A stretch of 64,000 nt of DNA from Pedobacter sp. Its GTDB lineage: Bacteria; Bacteroidota; Bacteroidia; Sphingobacteriales; Sphingobacteriaceae. The DNA lies in assembly GCA_004211595.1 (NCBI GenBank), contig SEDO01000011.1:1-64000 (forward strand), written 5' to 3'. The notes beneath the pieces were generated by a model, which was given only the letters and a program-made list of their open reading frames with translations, was not told the origin of the DNA and did no database searches. Below are positions 28,395 to 37,927 of the stretch, piece after piece. Numbering within the stretch: the first letter of the stretch is position 1; every line of letters begins with the position of its first letter. Position numbers and translations under genes: made by a program.

Positions 28395-30920
28395 TTAAAA
28401 CTCCAATATAACACCTAAAGAAGGTATTAGATTCCCTGAACTACTTGTTATAATAAATGGAATTGCATTAGCCCCATCTTGCCTTAAAGGTTTGCCATCT
28501 GTAGTCACAAAAGCTGAATTATCAGCATTTCTTTCAAAGGTATATTTAGGTCTATCTTCATTTTTATACTTCAACACATTCTGCATATCTATATATAAAT
28601 TTAGGGCAACATTTTTAAAATTTATGCGCTTATCTACTCTAAAATCTAACTGACTAAAAGATTTTAATCTTTCACTATTTAACCGAGCATAATCAAAGGT
28701 TCCGGAACCTAAGGCTAAATAATTTTGTTGAGAAGCTATTAAATCAAAAGGTGTATAAGGAGATCCTCCAGCAAAACGATATTTAAGCCCTAAATCCCAA
28801 TTTCTTTTTAATTTATAGCCTAATGTAAATGAAAGTAAATGGTTGTTATCCCAAGAAGAAGCAATCAATCTCTTATCCAACCCTGAAAATTTACTTATGA
28901 CATAAGAATAACTCGCTACATAGAATAAGTTTTTAATTAATTTTTGCTGTACAAAAAATTCCAATCCATAGGTTTCGCCTTCCCCGTTACTAACCAAAGG
29001 TTCACTTCCAAAAGAAGTATATTCTGCTCCTTGATTGGCTAAAGAAATGCCATTAATTAAGGAAACAGGATAATTATTATACTTTTTATAGAAAGTTTCA
29101 AAAGTAAACCTCAAATCAGCTTTAGGTAAAAATTGTGTTCCTAAAACATAATGGGTGGATTGGATATAATCCATATTTTTATTAGTGGCTTCACCTGTAT
29201 TTGATAAATAACCTAACATAGTATAAGGAGGTATTTTATAATATGTTCCCACTGAAGCATTAATATCCCATTTACGAGAAACATGATAGCTTAAAGACAA
29301 ACGCGGTGAAATGGTCCTGAAAGGATTCCCCCCCTCTACGGTAAATGTATTCATATCAGTTCGTAACCCTCCCGAAACTAATAATTTATCATCGAACAAA
29401 TTTTTAGAAGCCTGTGCAAAAACGCCATACTTCCAAAAATTAATTTCATTTTTAAATCGAATAATTTTAGCCCCCACCAATGGATTACCAGCTGCATCAT
29501 ATATTGGATTTGATATTCTATTAAACAAATCTGCCTGATAACCCACATATTGTGCCATTAAACCTGCTGAAAGCTTCCACCCATTTACAAACTTATTGAT
29601 ATCAAACCTAAACTTATTTTCTACCTCCTGCGATTTTAAATCTAAAACCCTCGTAGCTTCATTTTGAACTTCATCCTCGTATTTATCTAAACTATTATTA
29701 AAAACATTTCGACTCAAGGTAAAATTTAAAAATCCATTTTCAATTTGATGATTTAAATTAAATCCTACCGTATAGTTCCATTGATTGATATATGGGGTGG
29801 ACCTTAAGATATAAGTGTTCTCTGGTGTAGATTCTTTGGTAGGAGCAAAACTAAACCTATCAATAGCACCTAAACCAATCGCTGTCAACTTCGTTTTATT
29901 ACTAAACTTATGTGTGATTTTATACTGAAAATCCTCAAAATTAGGACGAATCGGTAAATCAATTAATTTGAATAAAACTCCCAAATAAGATTTTCTAGCG
30001 GAAGCTAAGAAAGTAGTGTTTTTGGATAATGGGCCTTCTAAAGTTAGCGCAGTTTCTGTAAAACTAATCCGAGCATTCCCTGCAAAGCGTTCCGAATTCC
30101 CTTCTCTTTGTTTTATCACAAAAGTAGAGGCTAATGGATTATCATACCGAGCATCAAATGCAGAAGAACTTAACTTTAAACTTTCTATAAAAGAAACATT
30201 TAAAATACCTTGTGCACCGCCAGAACTTCCTTGCGTCTGAAAGTGATTTAAAACTGGAATTTCAATTCCATCTAAATAATAAACATTTTCATTAGGAGCA
30301 CCCCCTCTAATAATAATATCATTACGCTCTCCAACGCCGTTACTTATTCCAACCCCAGGTAATGTTTGAACAACCTTCGAAACATCAAAATTACCTCCAG
30401 GATTACTTTTAATTTCTTCGGTCGTTAATTGTTGAACTGACATAGGTGTAACCAGATCAGCTGCAATTGCCGACTTGGCACGATTAAAAACAATATTTAC
30501 GGTATTTAAACTTTTTGATTCTTGTTGCAGTTCAAAGTTGACAATTTGAGGCGAACCACTTCCTACTACTATATTGTATTTTATTTGACTAGTGTATCCA
30601 ATACTTTTAACCGATACTTTATAAGTACCAACAGGTACCTGAATTTTATAATTCCCAATACTATCAGTTACGGCAAATAAATTTAGTTCCTCTATTAATA
30701 AAGTTGCACCGGGCAATCCTGCATCCGTATTCGCATCTTTAACTTTACCCGTAATTAAACCATTGGTATTAGAAGAAGATATAATTCGAATAGCTTGAGA
30801 ACTTGGTGCAACCGGGTTTACTGGGTTGCTTTGAGCATTTAATAAGAAAGGCAAAATACATAACAATAAGACCCCCATGATGGACCTTCTGAAATTGAAA
30901 GTGTTAAAGCTGAATAGCAT
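28395..30920 (-). CDS. TonB-dependent receptor with carboxypeptidase-regulatory-like domain
   Basis: GKVKDANTDAGLPGATLLIEE...; plug NDIIIRGGAPNENVYYLDGIEIP; beta-barrel C-terminus. Confidence 0.95.
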   Translation of the reverse strand: MLFSFNTFNFRRSIMGVLLLCILPFLLNAQSNPVNPVAPSSQAIRIISSSNTNGLITGKVKDANTDAGLPGATLLIEELNLFAVTDSIGNYKIQVPVGTYKVSVKSIGYTSQIKYNIVVGSGSPQIVNFELQQESKSLNTVNIVFNRAKSAIAADLVTPMSVQQLTTEEIKSNPGGNFDVSKVVQTLPGVGISNGVGERNDIIIRGGAPNENVYYLDGIEIPVLNHFQTQGSSGGAQGILNVSFIESLKLSSSAFDARYDNPLASTFVIKQREGNSERFAGNARISFTETALTLEGPLSKNTTFLASARKSYLGVLFKLIDLPIRPNFEDFQYKITHKFSNKTKLTAIGLGAIDRFSFAPTKESTPENTYILRSTPYINQWNYTVGFNLNHQIENGFLNFTLSRNVFNNSLDKYEDEVQNEATRVLDLKSQEVENKFRFDINKFVNGWKLSAGLMAQYVGYQADLFNRISNPIYDAAGNPLVGAKIIRFKNEINFWKYGVFAQASKNLFDDKLLVSGGLRTDMNTFTVEGGNPFRTISPRLSLSYHVSRKWDINASVGTYYKIPPYTMLGYLSNTGEATNKNMDYIQSTHYVLGTQFLPKADLRFTFETFYKKYNNYPVSLINGISLANQGAEYTSFGSEPLVSNGEGETYGLEFFVQQKLIKNLFYVASYSYVISKFSGLDKRLIASSWDNNHLLSFTLGYKLKRNWDLGLKYRFAGGSPYTPFDLIASQQNYLALGSGTFDYARLNSERLKSFSQLDFRVDKRINFKNVALNLYIDMQNVLKYKNEDRPKYTFERNADNSAFVTTDGKPLRQDGANAIPFIITSSSGNLIPSLGVILEF

Positions 30921-31018
30921 ATAAATATTTTAAAAGCGATTTTGAATAAGAAAACCGAGATAATTTAGATAAAACAGTTACCTCGGCAAAAAAACAATAA
31001 AAATTCTAATGTAATAAT

Positions 31019-31150
31019 TTACCCGTTTGTCAGGTAGTTAGTTAAGCCACCTTCAGTTAAATAATAACTAGAAAGTATTCTTCCTGCAACCACATGGTGC
31101 AAAACCGCTAGAAGTGAGAATTTCAGAAATTTAGAGTTAATAGTTTTCAT
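31019..31150 (-). CDS. 43-aa micro-ORF with a fasciclin-like fragment
   Basis: MKTINSKFLKFSLLAVLHHVVAGRILSSYYLTEGGLTNYLTNG*; LHHVVAGRILSS resembles the conserved fasciclin core (compare LKYHVVSGQKLSTDL in the next gene). Confidence 0.5.
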   Translation of the reverse strand: MKTINSKFLKFSLLAVLHHVVAGRILSSYYLTEGGLTNYLTNG

Positions 31151-31340
31151 ATTATTTGGTATTTTTTTATACTAAAATCAACAAATATAGTGTTAATTAG
31201 TTTAAAAAATACTTTCATATGTGAAATTAAACTTATTGAAGGTAATTTTAGTGTGTTATTATACTTTTTTGACAGTTAATTATTAATAAACAAAGAAAAT
31301 AAGAGCGTTAATTTATTTTCGTTACTAAGAAAACCACCTT

Positions 31341-32285
31341 TTAATTATTCGGAATAAGCACCTCGTCAATTACGTGGATTACTCCATTCGAAGCTAAATT
31401 ATTTGGGTCTAAAATAGAAGCCAAACGCGTACTACCCGAACCCACAATTTTAGTAGTGGCTCCCATACTTACCGTCACTTGACCTAATTGTAAGGTCGTT
31501 AACTTTTCCCCGTCTTTTAAATCAGTAGAAAGTTTTTGACCGGATACCACATGGTACTTTAAAATTTTACCTAATACTTCAGTATCTGCCATTTGTATGG
31601 ATGCAAGGGTTGTATAACCTGCATTGATAAAAGCCTGATTCGTTGGCGCAAAAACTGTATATGGACCATTTCCAGATAACAATTGGGAGACCATAGTAGA
31701 ACCTTGACCAGCTCTTAAAATTGCTTGCTCTAAAAAGCTATAACTTGGATGAGCTTGAATTTTATCCCAAATATGAGAGGTTGGAGGCATCATCACATCA
31801 TCAATAGAGTGAATAACGCCATTGGAAGTTTTAATATCAGCATTTAACACAGTAGCGCCATTTACATATACTCCGGTATTATTTCGAGTAACATAAATAT
31901 TCTGATTGGCAGCTGTATTTACTAGCGTATTATTAGCAATAGCGATTTCAGAAGATGTAACCTCATTGTTTAATACATGGTATAATAAAATGTTTTTAAG
32001 ATCTTGTTTATCCATAGTATTAATCTGATCAGCATTTAAACCTGCCCGAATAAAAGCTGCATTAGTTGGAGCAAATAAAGTAAATGGCCCTTGACCGTCA
32101 ATTACAGTTAATAAATCAGTTCGAACCAAAGCAGATTTTAATAAAGAATAATCTGAATTTGCCTGTAATACCCCAACAATACCTGTATTTTGGGGCATTT
32201 CTTCATCTTTTTTACAAGCGAAAAGCAAGGTAAAACTTGCTAATAACGCTAGCATCATGAATTTTGTAATGTTAAAATTTTTCAT
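31341..32285 (-). CDS. Two-domain fasciclin lipoprotein
   Basis: FTLFAPTNAAF, LYHVLNNEVTSSE, YTVFAPTNQAF, LKYHVVSGQKLS; lipobox LLFACKK. Confidence 0.95.
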   Translation of the reverse strand: MKNFNITKFMMLALLASFTLLFACKKDEEMPQNTGIVGVLQANSDYSLLKSALVRTDLLTVIDGQGPFTLFAPTNAAFIRAGLNADQINTMDKQDLKNILLYHVLNNEVTSSEIAIANNTLVNTAANQNIYVTRNNTGVYVNGATVLNADIKTSNGVIHSIDDVMMPPTSHIWDKIQAHPSYSFLEQAILRAGQGSTMVSQLLSGNGPYTVFAPTNQAFINAGYTTLASIQMADTEVLGKILKYHVVSGQKLSTDLKDGEKLTTLQLGQVTVSMGATTKIVGSGSTRLASILDPNNLASNGVIHVIDEVLIPNN

Positions 32286-32389
32286 AGTTAAAGTATTTTT
32301 TATTTACTCTAACCAACAATTTCAAAATTAATAAGTTTTTTTAGGATGCTATTTTCATATTCCATTTAAGAATTCTATCGAGCTATAAA

Positions 32390-32734
32390 TCAGGTATGTG
32401 TAATGCAGAACGATTTAATACCTTGGATTTGATTTTGATCATCAAACAAATAAATATCACTTGCCTGCCTTGCTAATAACCTCGTTATCTCGTCTAAATT
32501 CTGCGGTGCCCGTAACAAAACTAAATTTTGTTCTTGAAAGATATATTCCGTTACAAATTCGGTTTGGACAGATAAAAAATAAGAAGTGACCTTTTCACAT
32601 TGGCTTTTTACTTCCTTGATTCCTGAGTATGTTTTTTCGCCAATAATTTCCCATCGAATATCTTCGGATAGGTAAGTATAAATGAGACTAAAATTTCCAT
32701 GGGAGAAAGCTTTAGCAATTTGTTTTTGCGTCAT
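32390..32734 (-). CDS. NTF2-like/SnoaL-like protein
   Basis: 114 aa; YLSEDIRWEIIGEKTYSGIKEV. Confidence 0.75.
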   Translation of the reverse strand: MTQKQIAKAFSHGNFSLIYTYLSEDIRWEIIGEKTYSGIKEVKSQCEKVTSYFLSVQTEFVTEYIFQEQNLVLLRAPQNLDEITRLLARQASDIYLFDDQNQIQGIKSFCITHT

Positions 32735-32826
32735 GATTTAAATTTTAAATTAACAATTTTGAAGTTTTTTGTGCATTAAAATTGTTATTATTGGTGGTTA
32801 TGTAATATACTTATAAATAAAGTTTT

Positions 32827-33180
32827 ATGAAAATAGAATCACATGTTTTTAATAACTATAAAGTAGCAGAAATTATAAGTGATGAAATCCTTATCAACAA
32901 CGTCGGTGAAGGCTTATCGTTATTGGGTGATTTGTATTATCAAGGATTTGATCGAATAATTTTAAGCGAACAAAACTTACATACTGATTTCTTTGATCTC
33001 AAAACGAAAATGGCAGGTGATTTACTTCAAAAATTTAGTCAATATAAAATGGGACTAAGCATAATCGGAGATTTTTCAAAGTATTCAAGTAAAAGTCTTC
33101 AGGATTTTATTATTGAAAGTAATAAAGGTAAACTTATTAATTTTGTGGGATCATTGCCTGAAGCTTTAAAACAGAGATAA
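32827..33180 (+). CDS. DUF4180-like protein
   Basis: DLYYQGFDRIILSEQNLHTDFFDLKTKMAGDLLQKFSQYKM. Confidence 0.8.
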   Translation: MKIESHVFNNYKVAEIISDEILINNVGEGLSLLGDLYYQGFDRIILSEQNLHTDFFDLKTKMAGDLLQKFSQYKMGLSIIGDFSKYSSKSLQDFIIESNKGKLINFVGSLPEALKQR

Positions 33181-33254
33181 TTAGTTCATAATTTGAAAAC
33201 AATTAAGGTCTCCCTTAGGATCGACTACTATTCTAAATTTGTATCTTTGGTAAG

Positions 33255-33662
33255 GTGAAATTTGAAAAACATTATCCGATAGATATACTTAAACCCTACA
33301 TCAAATATTTTGTAGTGTCAGAGAATGCCATGGAAAAGGAATATAAAGTATTTCCTTCTTCTGGTCTTGTTATGGGTTTTCAATACAAAGGTCAACTTTC
33401 AACGATTAAGAATCATAAAGAGAACAAACTTAAATCAGCGGGAATTACTGGTATTACCGATAGCTATAAAGTTTTTAAAAATACAACAGCCAAAAAATTT
33501 GCCTCCATTGTCCGCTTCAATTCCATTCTTGACAATATAAACGAAACCAAAACGCTTACTGAAATCTGCTACGAAAACAATTTCTTCGACCAAGCCCACT
33601 TTATCAAAGACTTCAAACAATTTACGGGTGACACTCCTGAGAATTTCAAGCGCTTGTTGTAG
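33255..33662 (+). pseudogene. Internally deleted AraC-family regulator
   Basis: N-terminal sensor segment (DILKPYIKYFVVSE...ITDSYKVFKN) joined directly to second-HTH end (TTAKKFASIVRFNSILDN...CYENNFFDQAHFIKDFKQFTGDTPENFKRLL). Confidence 0.7.
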
Positions 33663-33771
33663 AAAAACGAATTTTTACAATTACAGGTTTTTCCACACTC
33701 GCATCTTTGCATGGTAATCGGTGCTTACGTGTAATTCGACCGATTGTTTAACAATTAAAAATCAAGAAAAA

Positions 33772-34161
33772 ATGTTTACAGTAGAACAAATTCAAACGGC
33801 TCACGGCAAAGTAAAAACAGGTGCAGACTTTCCGTCTTATATCAAAGATATCAAGTTATTAGGGGTTACTCAATACGAGACTTATGTTACAGACGGACAT
33901 ATTGACTTTCATGGGGGAAGCAATTATACAGTTATAGTTCCCGCAAAATATGAACCTATAGAAATAGCCAGCACAACAAAAACCGAAGTATTTAAAGCCG
34001 AACTATTAGCTCATCAACAAGGAAAAACGGACTATCTTACTTTCATTAAAATGTGTGCAGATACGGGCATTGAAAAGTGGGCCATATGTATGGATAGGAT
34101 GACCTGCATATATTATGACAAGGCGGGAAAGGAAATTCTGGTGGAAGAAATCCCTATTTGA
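33772..34161 (+). CDS. DUF1398 family protein
   Basis: MFTVEQIQTAHGKVKTGADFPSYIKDIKLLGVTQYETYVTDGH; internal ATG preferred over the track start. Confidence 0.85.
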   Translation: MFTVEQIQTAHGKVKTGADFPSYIKDIKLLGVTQYETYVTDGHIDFHGGSNYTVIVPAKYEPIEIASTTKTEVFKAELLAHQQGKTDYLTFIKMCADTGIEKWAICMDRMTCIYYDKAGKEILVEEIPI

Positions 34162-34176
34162 AAAATTTAAGTTTAT

Positions 34177-34207
34177 GGATTACCTCCGCTTCGCTCCGGT
34201 TTTCCTG
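34177..34207 (+). repeat. 31-bp direct repeat, copy 1
   Basis: ggattacctccgcttcgctccggttttcctg, identical to 34253-34283. Confidence 0.95.
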
Positions 34208-34252
34208 CCTCGGCTTGGGGCAATAATTGTATCTGTTTTACCCCCCCCTCCA

Positions 34253-34283
34253 GGATTACCTCCGCTTCGCTCCGGTTTTCCTG
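34253..34283 (+). repeat. 31-bp direct repeat, copy 2
   Basis: Identical to 34177-34207. Confidence 0.95.
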
Positions 34284-34433
34284 TAGGGGGGTGGATTCAA
34301 ACTTCAAAGCCTATGCCCCTCCTTGCAGTCGGGGCTAGCTTTTTTGTTTTCGGCTTCACCCTTCAAACCGAGGCTTATTTAATCATCTAAAATAAATTAT
34401 ACTTGTAGCCTCGGCTTGGGGCTCGCAGAAAAC

Positions 34434-34464
34434 AAAAAATCCCCTTTTGCTGATGCAAAAGAGG
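34434..34464 (-). terminator. Probable original tRNA-Pro terminator, displaced by integration
   Basis: Minus strand CCTCTTTTGC atca GCAAAAGGGG ATTTTTTG, adjacent to the truncated tRNA 3' end. Confidence 0.75.
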
Positions 34465-34474
34465 CTTTTCGTTT

Positions 34475-34491
34475 GTCGGGGTGGCAGGATT
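34475..34491. repeat. att direct repeat, distal copy
   Basis: gtcggggtggcaggatt. Confidence 0.9.
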
Positions 34492-34550
34492 TTCTACCAC
34501 TTCTCTAAATCGTTGATTTTATTATTGTTAGCAAGTAAACTGTCAAGAGA

Positions 34551-34572
34551 GGTAACCGAATAGGTCTCATTT
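34551..34572 (+). repeat. 22-bp subterminal direct repeat, left end
   Basis: ggtaaccgaataggtctcattt, identical to 43420-43441. Confidence 0.93.
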
Positions 34573-34890
34573 AATGCATCCTACTTTATAGGTTTTTGAG
34601 GTCTCTTGATACAACCTGTTCCAATCAGTCAATGTACTTTGTTGCCTTAAAGGTACGAAAGTTCCCCGATAACAACAATCCTTTTTTGTAGTAGAATTTA
34701 GTCGCCAAATCAATCCCGTAAATGCCCAAAGCGAGAACAGCGCAGGGCAAGAGCAGTGGGGTTTCGCAAGCCACTAATGAGCAAGGGGAAAACGGCTTGG
34801 CTTCATTCTGGCTTTATCGTGGCGTTATTCTGTTTTTAGTATAAAGGGCCAATGACTGTATAACTTATCTTATTCGCCACATTTCTTTAT

Positions 34891-34938
34891 CGGACATTTA
34901 TCGGACATATCGGACACCTAACGGACATTTAGCGGAAA
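34891..34938. repeat. Phased CGGACA repeats
   Basis: CGGACA at 34891, 34902, 34911, 34922, CGGAAA at 34933. Confidence 0.85.
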
Positions 34939-36239
34939 TAATACTTGGCTGATTTATTATCTCCTGATTTATAAATAAGCTGACTATCAATCATTTCTTT
35001 CAAATCTCTTCTTGCTGTTCTGTCGGTTATATTATAGCGTTTTGCATATTCAGACGTTATAATCTCTCCTTTTTCTCTAAAATACAAAAGGGCATCTACC
35101 TGTCGTTCGTTTAAGCCAAGTTTCATTAGCTGTTCTGCTGTCAAACTATTTTTGAAAAGTGTCACCAACAACCCCCCATCTCGTTCAATAATTTCGGGTT
35201 CGGGAAGTCCGGCTTGTTTACACGCTTCTATGATTTTTATTGTACCACGTCCCCAAGCATCTATCAAACCGCCTTTAAAGCAAACATCAGCAATAAGGAT
35301 GTTACGTGGTCGTGATGAATGTGGTCGTTTTAACGACTCAATAGTTAAAGGACTTTGTAAACCACCCTCGTTCCAAAAAGTAATTTTATCATCGTAAACT
35401 CTAATTTGCGTATGTGCACCCATATAATTGCGATGCACCAAAGCATTTAAAATAGCCTCACGCATTGCTTCACGTGGATATTCAGACGTTTCAATCCGAT
35501 GCATTCCCTCAAACGTAATGTTCTTGACAATGAATTTATGATTGATTTGGTTCAAAACAGTTTGATACAAGTTGATGATGTTATCTTCTTCGCTCTCTTG
35601 AAATACCAAATCCAATTCATCTCTAAAACGACCAATCCTAACGTTAATGCTTGGATAAAATTTACCTGGGTCTTTGCCAAAAAGAACTAATGCGGCACGC
35701 TTTAGTTGTCCACTTTCGGTTAGGCGTAGTTTATCAAAAAGTTGTTCGGTGCTTAATCCGTCCACTTCGGGCAAGCGTCCTTTTTCTTGCGCCATGACCA
35801 AAAACTTAGCAACTGCCGTTTCATCTATATCGTCAAACGTTGCTCGTGGTTCAATGACGTCATCCCACGTTTTGCCCGACTTCTTTAAAAGAAACTCATT
35901 GAGTGATGCTCCTGTTAGTTCCTGCTTGGTGCTTCCGCTGCGGTAGTAATATCTGCCTCGTAGAGAAATAGGCACAGAATAGGGGTGTGTAATAATCGCA
36001 ATAAAATGTTTTTCTGCTTCCTCGTGCAAATTCACCTCAACGGTTATTCCCATAGCATTACGAATCTTGTTGGGAATGTCGTCCATCAACTTTTTATAAT
36101 CTTCTAAGCCAACAATATTCCCATTGTCGTCTTTTCCGATATAAATAACCCCACCTTGTGCATTGACAAAACCACATACCCATTTCAGATAATCATCGTG
36201 CCAAGTGCTTTTATATTCTATATTTTGTTGTTCGGGCAT
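34929..36239 (-). CDS. Schlafen/AlbA_2 (COG2865-type) putative DNA-binding/ATP-binding protein with C-terminal winged helix
   Basis: EYKSTWHDDYLKWVCGFVNAQGGVIYIGKDDNGNIVGL; YPREAMREAILNALVHRNY; C-terminal ITSEYAKRYNITDRTARRDLKEMI. Confidence 0.88.
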   Translation of the reverse strand: MPEQQNIEYKSTWHDDYLKWVCGFVNAQGGVIYIGKDDNGNIVGLEDYKKLMDDIPNKIRNAMGITVEVNLHEEAEKHFIAIITHPYSVPISLRGRYYYRSGSTKQELTGASLNEFLLKKSGKTWDDVIEPRATFDDIDETAVAKFLVMAQEKGRLPEVDGLSTEQLFDKLRLTESGQLKRAALVLFGKDPGKFYPSINVRIGRFRDELDLVFQESEEDNIINLYQTVLNQINHKFIVKNITFEGMHRIETSEYPREAMREAILNALVHRNYMGAHTQIRVYDDKITFWNEGGLQSPLTIESLKRPHSSRPRNILIADVCFKGGLIDAWGRGTIKIIEACKQAGLPEPEIIERDGGLLVTLFKNSLTAEQLMKLGLNERQVDALLYFREKGEIITSEYAKRYNITDRTARRDLKEMIDSQLIYKSGDNKSAKYYFR

Positions 36240-36282
36240 ATTTAATACTGCTTAAAATTACCCCAAAAATAATCACATTTCT

Positions 36283-37173
36283 TTAACTGTGACTAATGTT
36301 GTCCTTGTTTAAGTATTTCGCTTTTAAGTCATTCAGATACTTTCTTATATCTATTTCTAATTTTGTGGGATACTCATAATCTAATTTTTTTGATAGCTCA
36401 TTTCCGATTTCCGTTACCAAATCTGCCATTGCAAATAATGCTTTCCAATTATCATTTATGCTTTTTCCCGAAAATGTTTGTTCTACCTTTCCCCACATTT
36501 CAGACGCTAGGTATTTTTTAAAAAACCTTCCGTACTTATTGGTTGTGATGTTCCAATCGCGTTGGCTTGCTATGTGCCATTCTATTAATGGAATTAGGTA
36601 ATCCGTCCGGATATTGTTTTCTGACATGAATTTTGCATAGAAAATTTCATCTCTTGCTAGACATTTTGCTACATAAGTTGTGTCCCACCAAAAATCATTT
36701 AAAATCTGTTTAAATTTTTGTTCTGTAGGTTTTTTAATGATAGAAACCTGATAAGTAGGTTGTTTCAGATTTTGCGTTATACCATCTTTATCAATTAGTA
36801 CTTTATAGCCAATATCCCAATCATCAGGTAGCTCACTTTGACTAACTTCTTCTAAGAAATTGGTTTTACTATACAATTTAAAATCAATTTTTACACTGTT
36901 ATCATATAAAACCATTTTCATTGCGTGTCTGTAATCGAAGCAGGTTTCACCTTCTTCAACCATTGCAATAGGACTGCCGAAAGTATGCGTCCAGCTATTG
37001 TCTGATATATATTGGGTATTGTCCTCAAAAACAATTTCAATATCCAAATCGCTAAATTCATCAACAGATGTTAACGGATTTACAAGGGAGCTTGTTAGTA
37101 AAATTGCCCTTACATCTTTGTTGTTTTCCGACCAATCAATAATCGCTTTTAATTTTTCTTCTCTTATGTCCAT
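36283..37173 (-). CDS. aadS: ANT(6)-family aminoglycoside 6-adenylyltransferase, AadS-like
   Basis: AILLTSSLVNPLTSVDEFSDLDIEIVFED, FGSPIAMVEEGETCFDYRHAMKMVLYDNSVKIDFKLYS, FWWDTTYVAKCLARDEIFYAKFMSE. Confidence 0.88.
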   Translation of the reverse strand: MDIREEKLKAIIDWSENNKDVRAILLTSSLVNPLTSVDEFSDLDIEIVFEDNTQYISDNSWTHTFGSPIAMVEEGETCFDYRHAMKMVLYDNSVKIDFKLYSKTNFLEEVSQSELPDDWDIGYKVLIDKDGITQNLKQPTYQVSIIKKPTEQKFKQILNDFWWDTTYVAKCLARDEIFYAKFMSENNIRTDYLIPLIEWHIASQRDWNITTNKYGRFFKKYLASEMWGKVEQTFSGKSINDNWKALFAMADLVTEIGNELSKKLDYEYPTKLEIDIRKYLNDLKAKYLNKDNISHS

Positions 37174-37276
37174 TGTTTATCTCTTGCAAACGACATATAA
37201 GACGTTTAAGCTAATAGGATTAATTACTAAATTACTAATAAAAGTAAACATATATCGTTTCGATCGTCCGTTAACG

Positions 37277-37915
37277 TTAAAATTTGTCTTTTTGCTCTTT
37301 CAGCCGTTCAAGTTTTTCTTTTGCCCGTTCCGCTTTCTCGGTTGATTGCTTTGCACTCTCTTCGGCTTTTCTAATGGCAAGCAATCTTTCTTCCTCGTGC
37401 TTTATCCAAATTTTAAGTTCTTTAGGATTTTCCCTATATGCGGTGTCAATATCCATTGACACCTGCGGATAAAGCAATCTTACCATACGGATTTTGATGT
37501 CGCTGTCATGAAGAGCCGAGTTTGACCTCCAAAGCTGAAAGCTGGCGAAAAGAGAAAGCACCGACACAAGTACCAATACAGTACCCGCAATAATATACGG
37601 TCGTTGTCTCCCTGTAAAGCGATGTTCCACATTGAGCTTTATCCGTTGTGGCAACTCGCTTATCTGTTCCTTTTGTTCGTCCACTGCCGTCACAAGGTGA
37701 CCGGTTGCCTCGATATGCTTTAGGATGGATGCTTTCAGTCCGACAAGCGTTTCATCCTTTGTAATATGCTCCAACCTTTTGCCTATATCAGCCAATTCCG
37801 CAGAATAATCCTTGATTTCGGGTTTGTTTTCTTCCATTCTTTGCAAGCGTTTATCCACTTGCACCAATATTTCCTGCGTGTCTTTGAGTATGACCAATAA
37901 TTCCTTTTCGTTCAT
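37277..37915 (-). CDS. Mobilization-associated coiled-coil/TM protein
   Basis: One TM segment (PYIIAGTVLVLVSVLSLFASFQLW) plus charged coiled coil; directly downstream of the relaxase. Confidence 0.6.
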   Translation of the reverse strand: MNEKELLVILKDTQEILVQVDKRLQRMEENKPEIKDYSAELADIGKRLEHITKDETLVGLKASILKHIEATGHLVTAVDEQKEQISELPQRIKLNVEHRFTGRQRPYIIAGTVLVLVSVLSLFASFQLWRSNSALHDSDIKIRMVRLLYPQVSMDIDTAYRENPKELKIWIKHEEERLLAIRKAEESAKQSTEKAERAKEKLERLKEQKDKF

Positions 37916-37927
37916 GTCCTTTATGAT

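Noticed and set aside
34115-34390. 91-aa ORF over the GC-rich repeats
   Set aside because: Overlaps the DUF1398 gene end and encodes only the translated 31-bp repeats; no family features.
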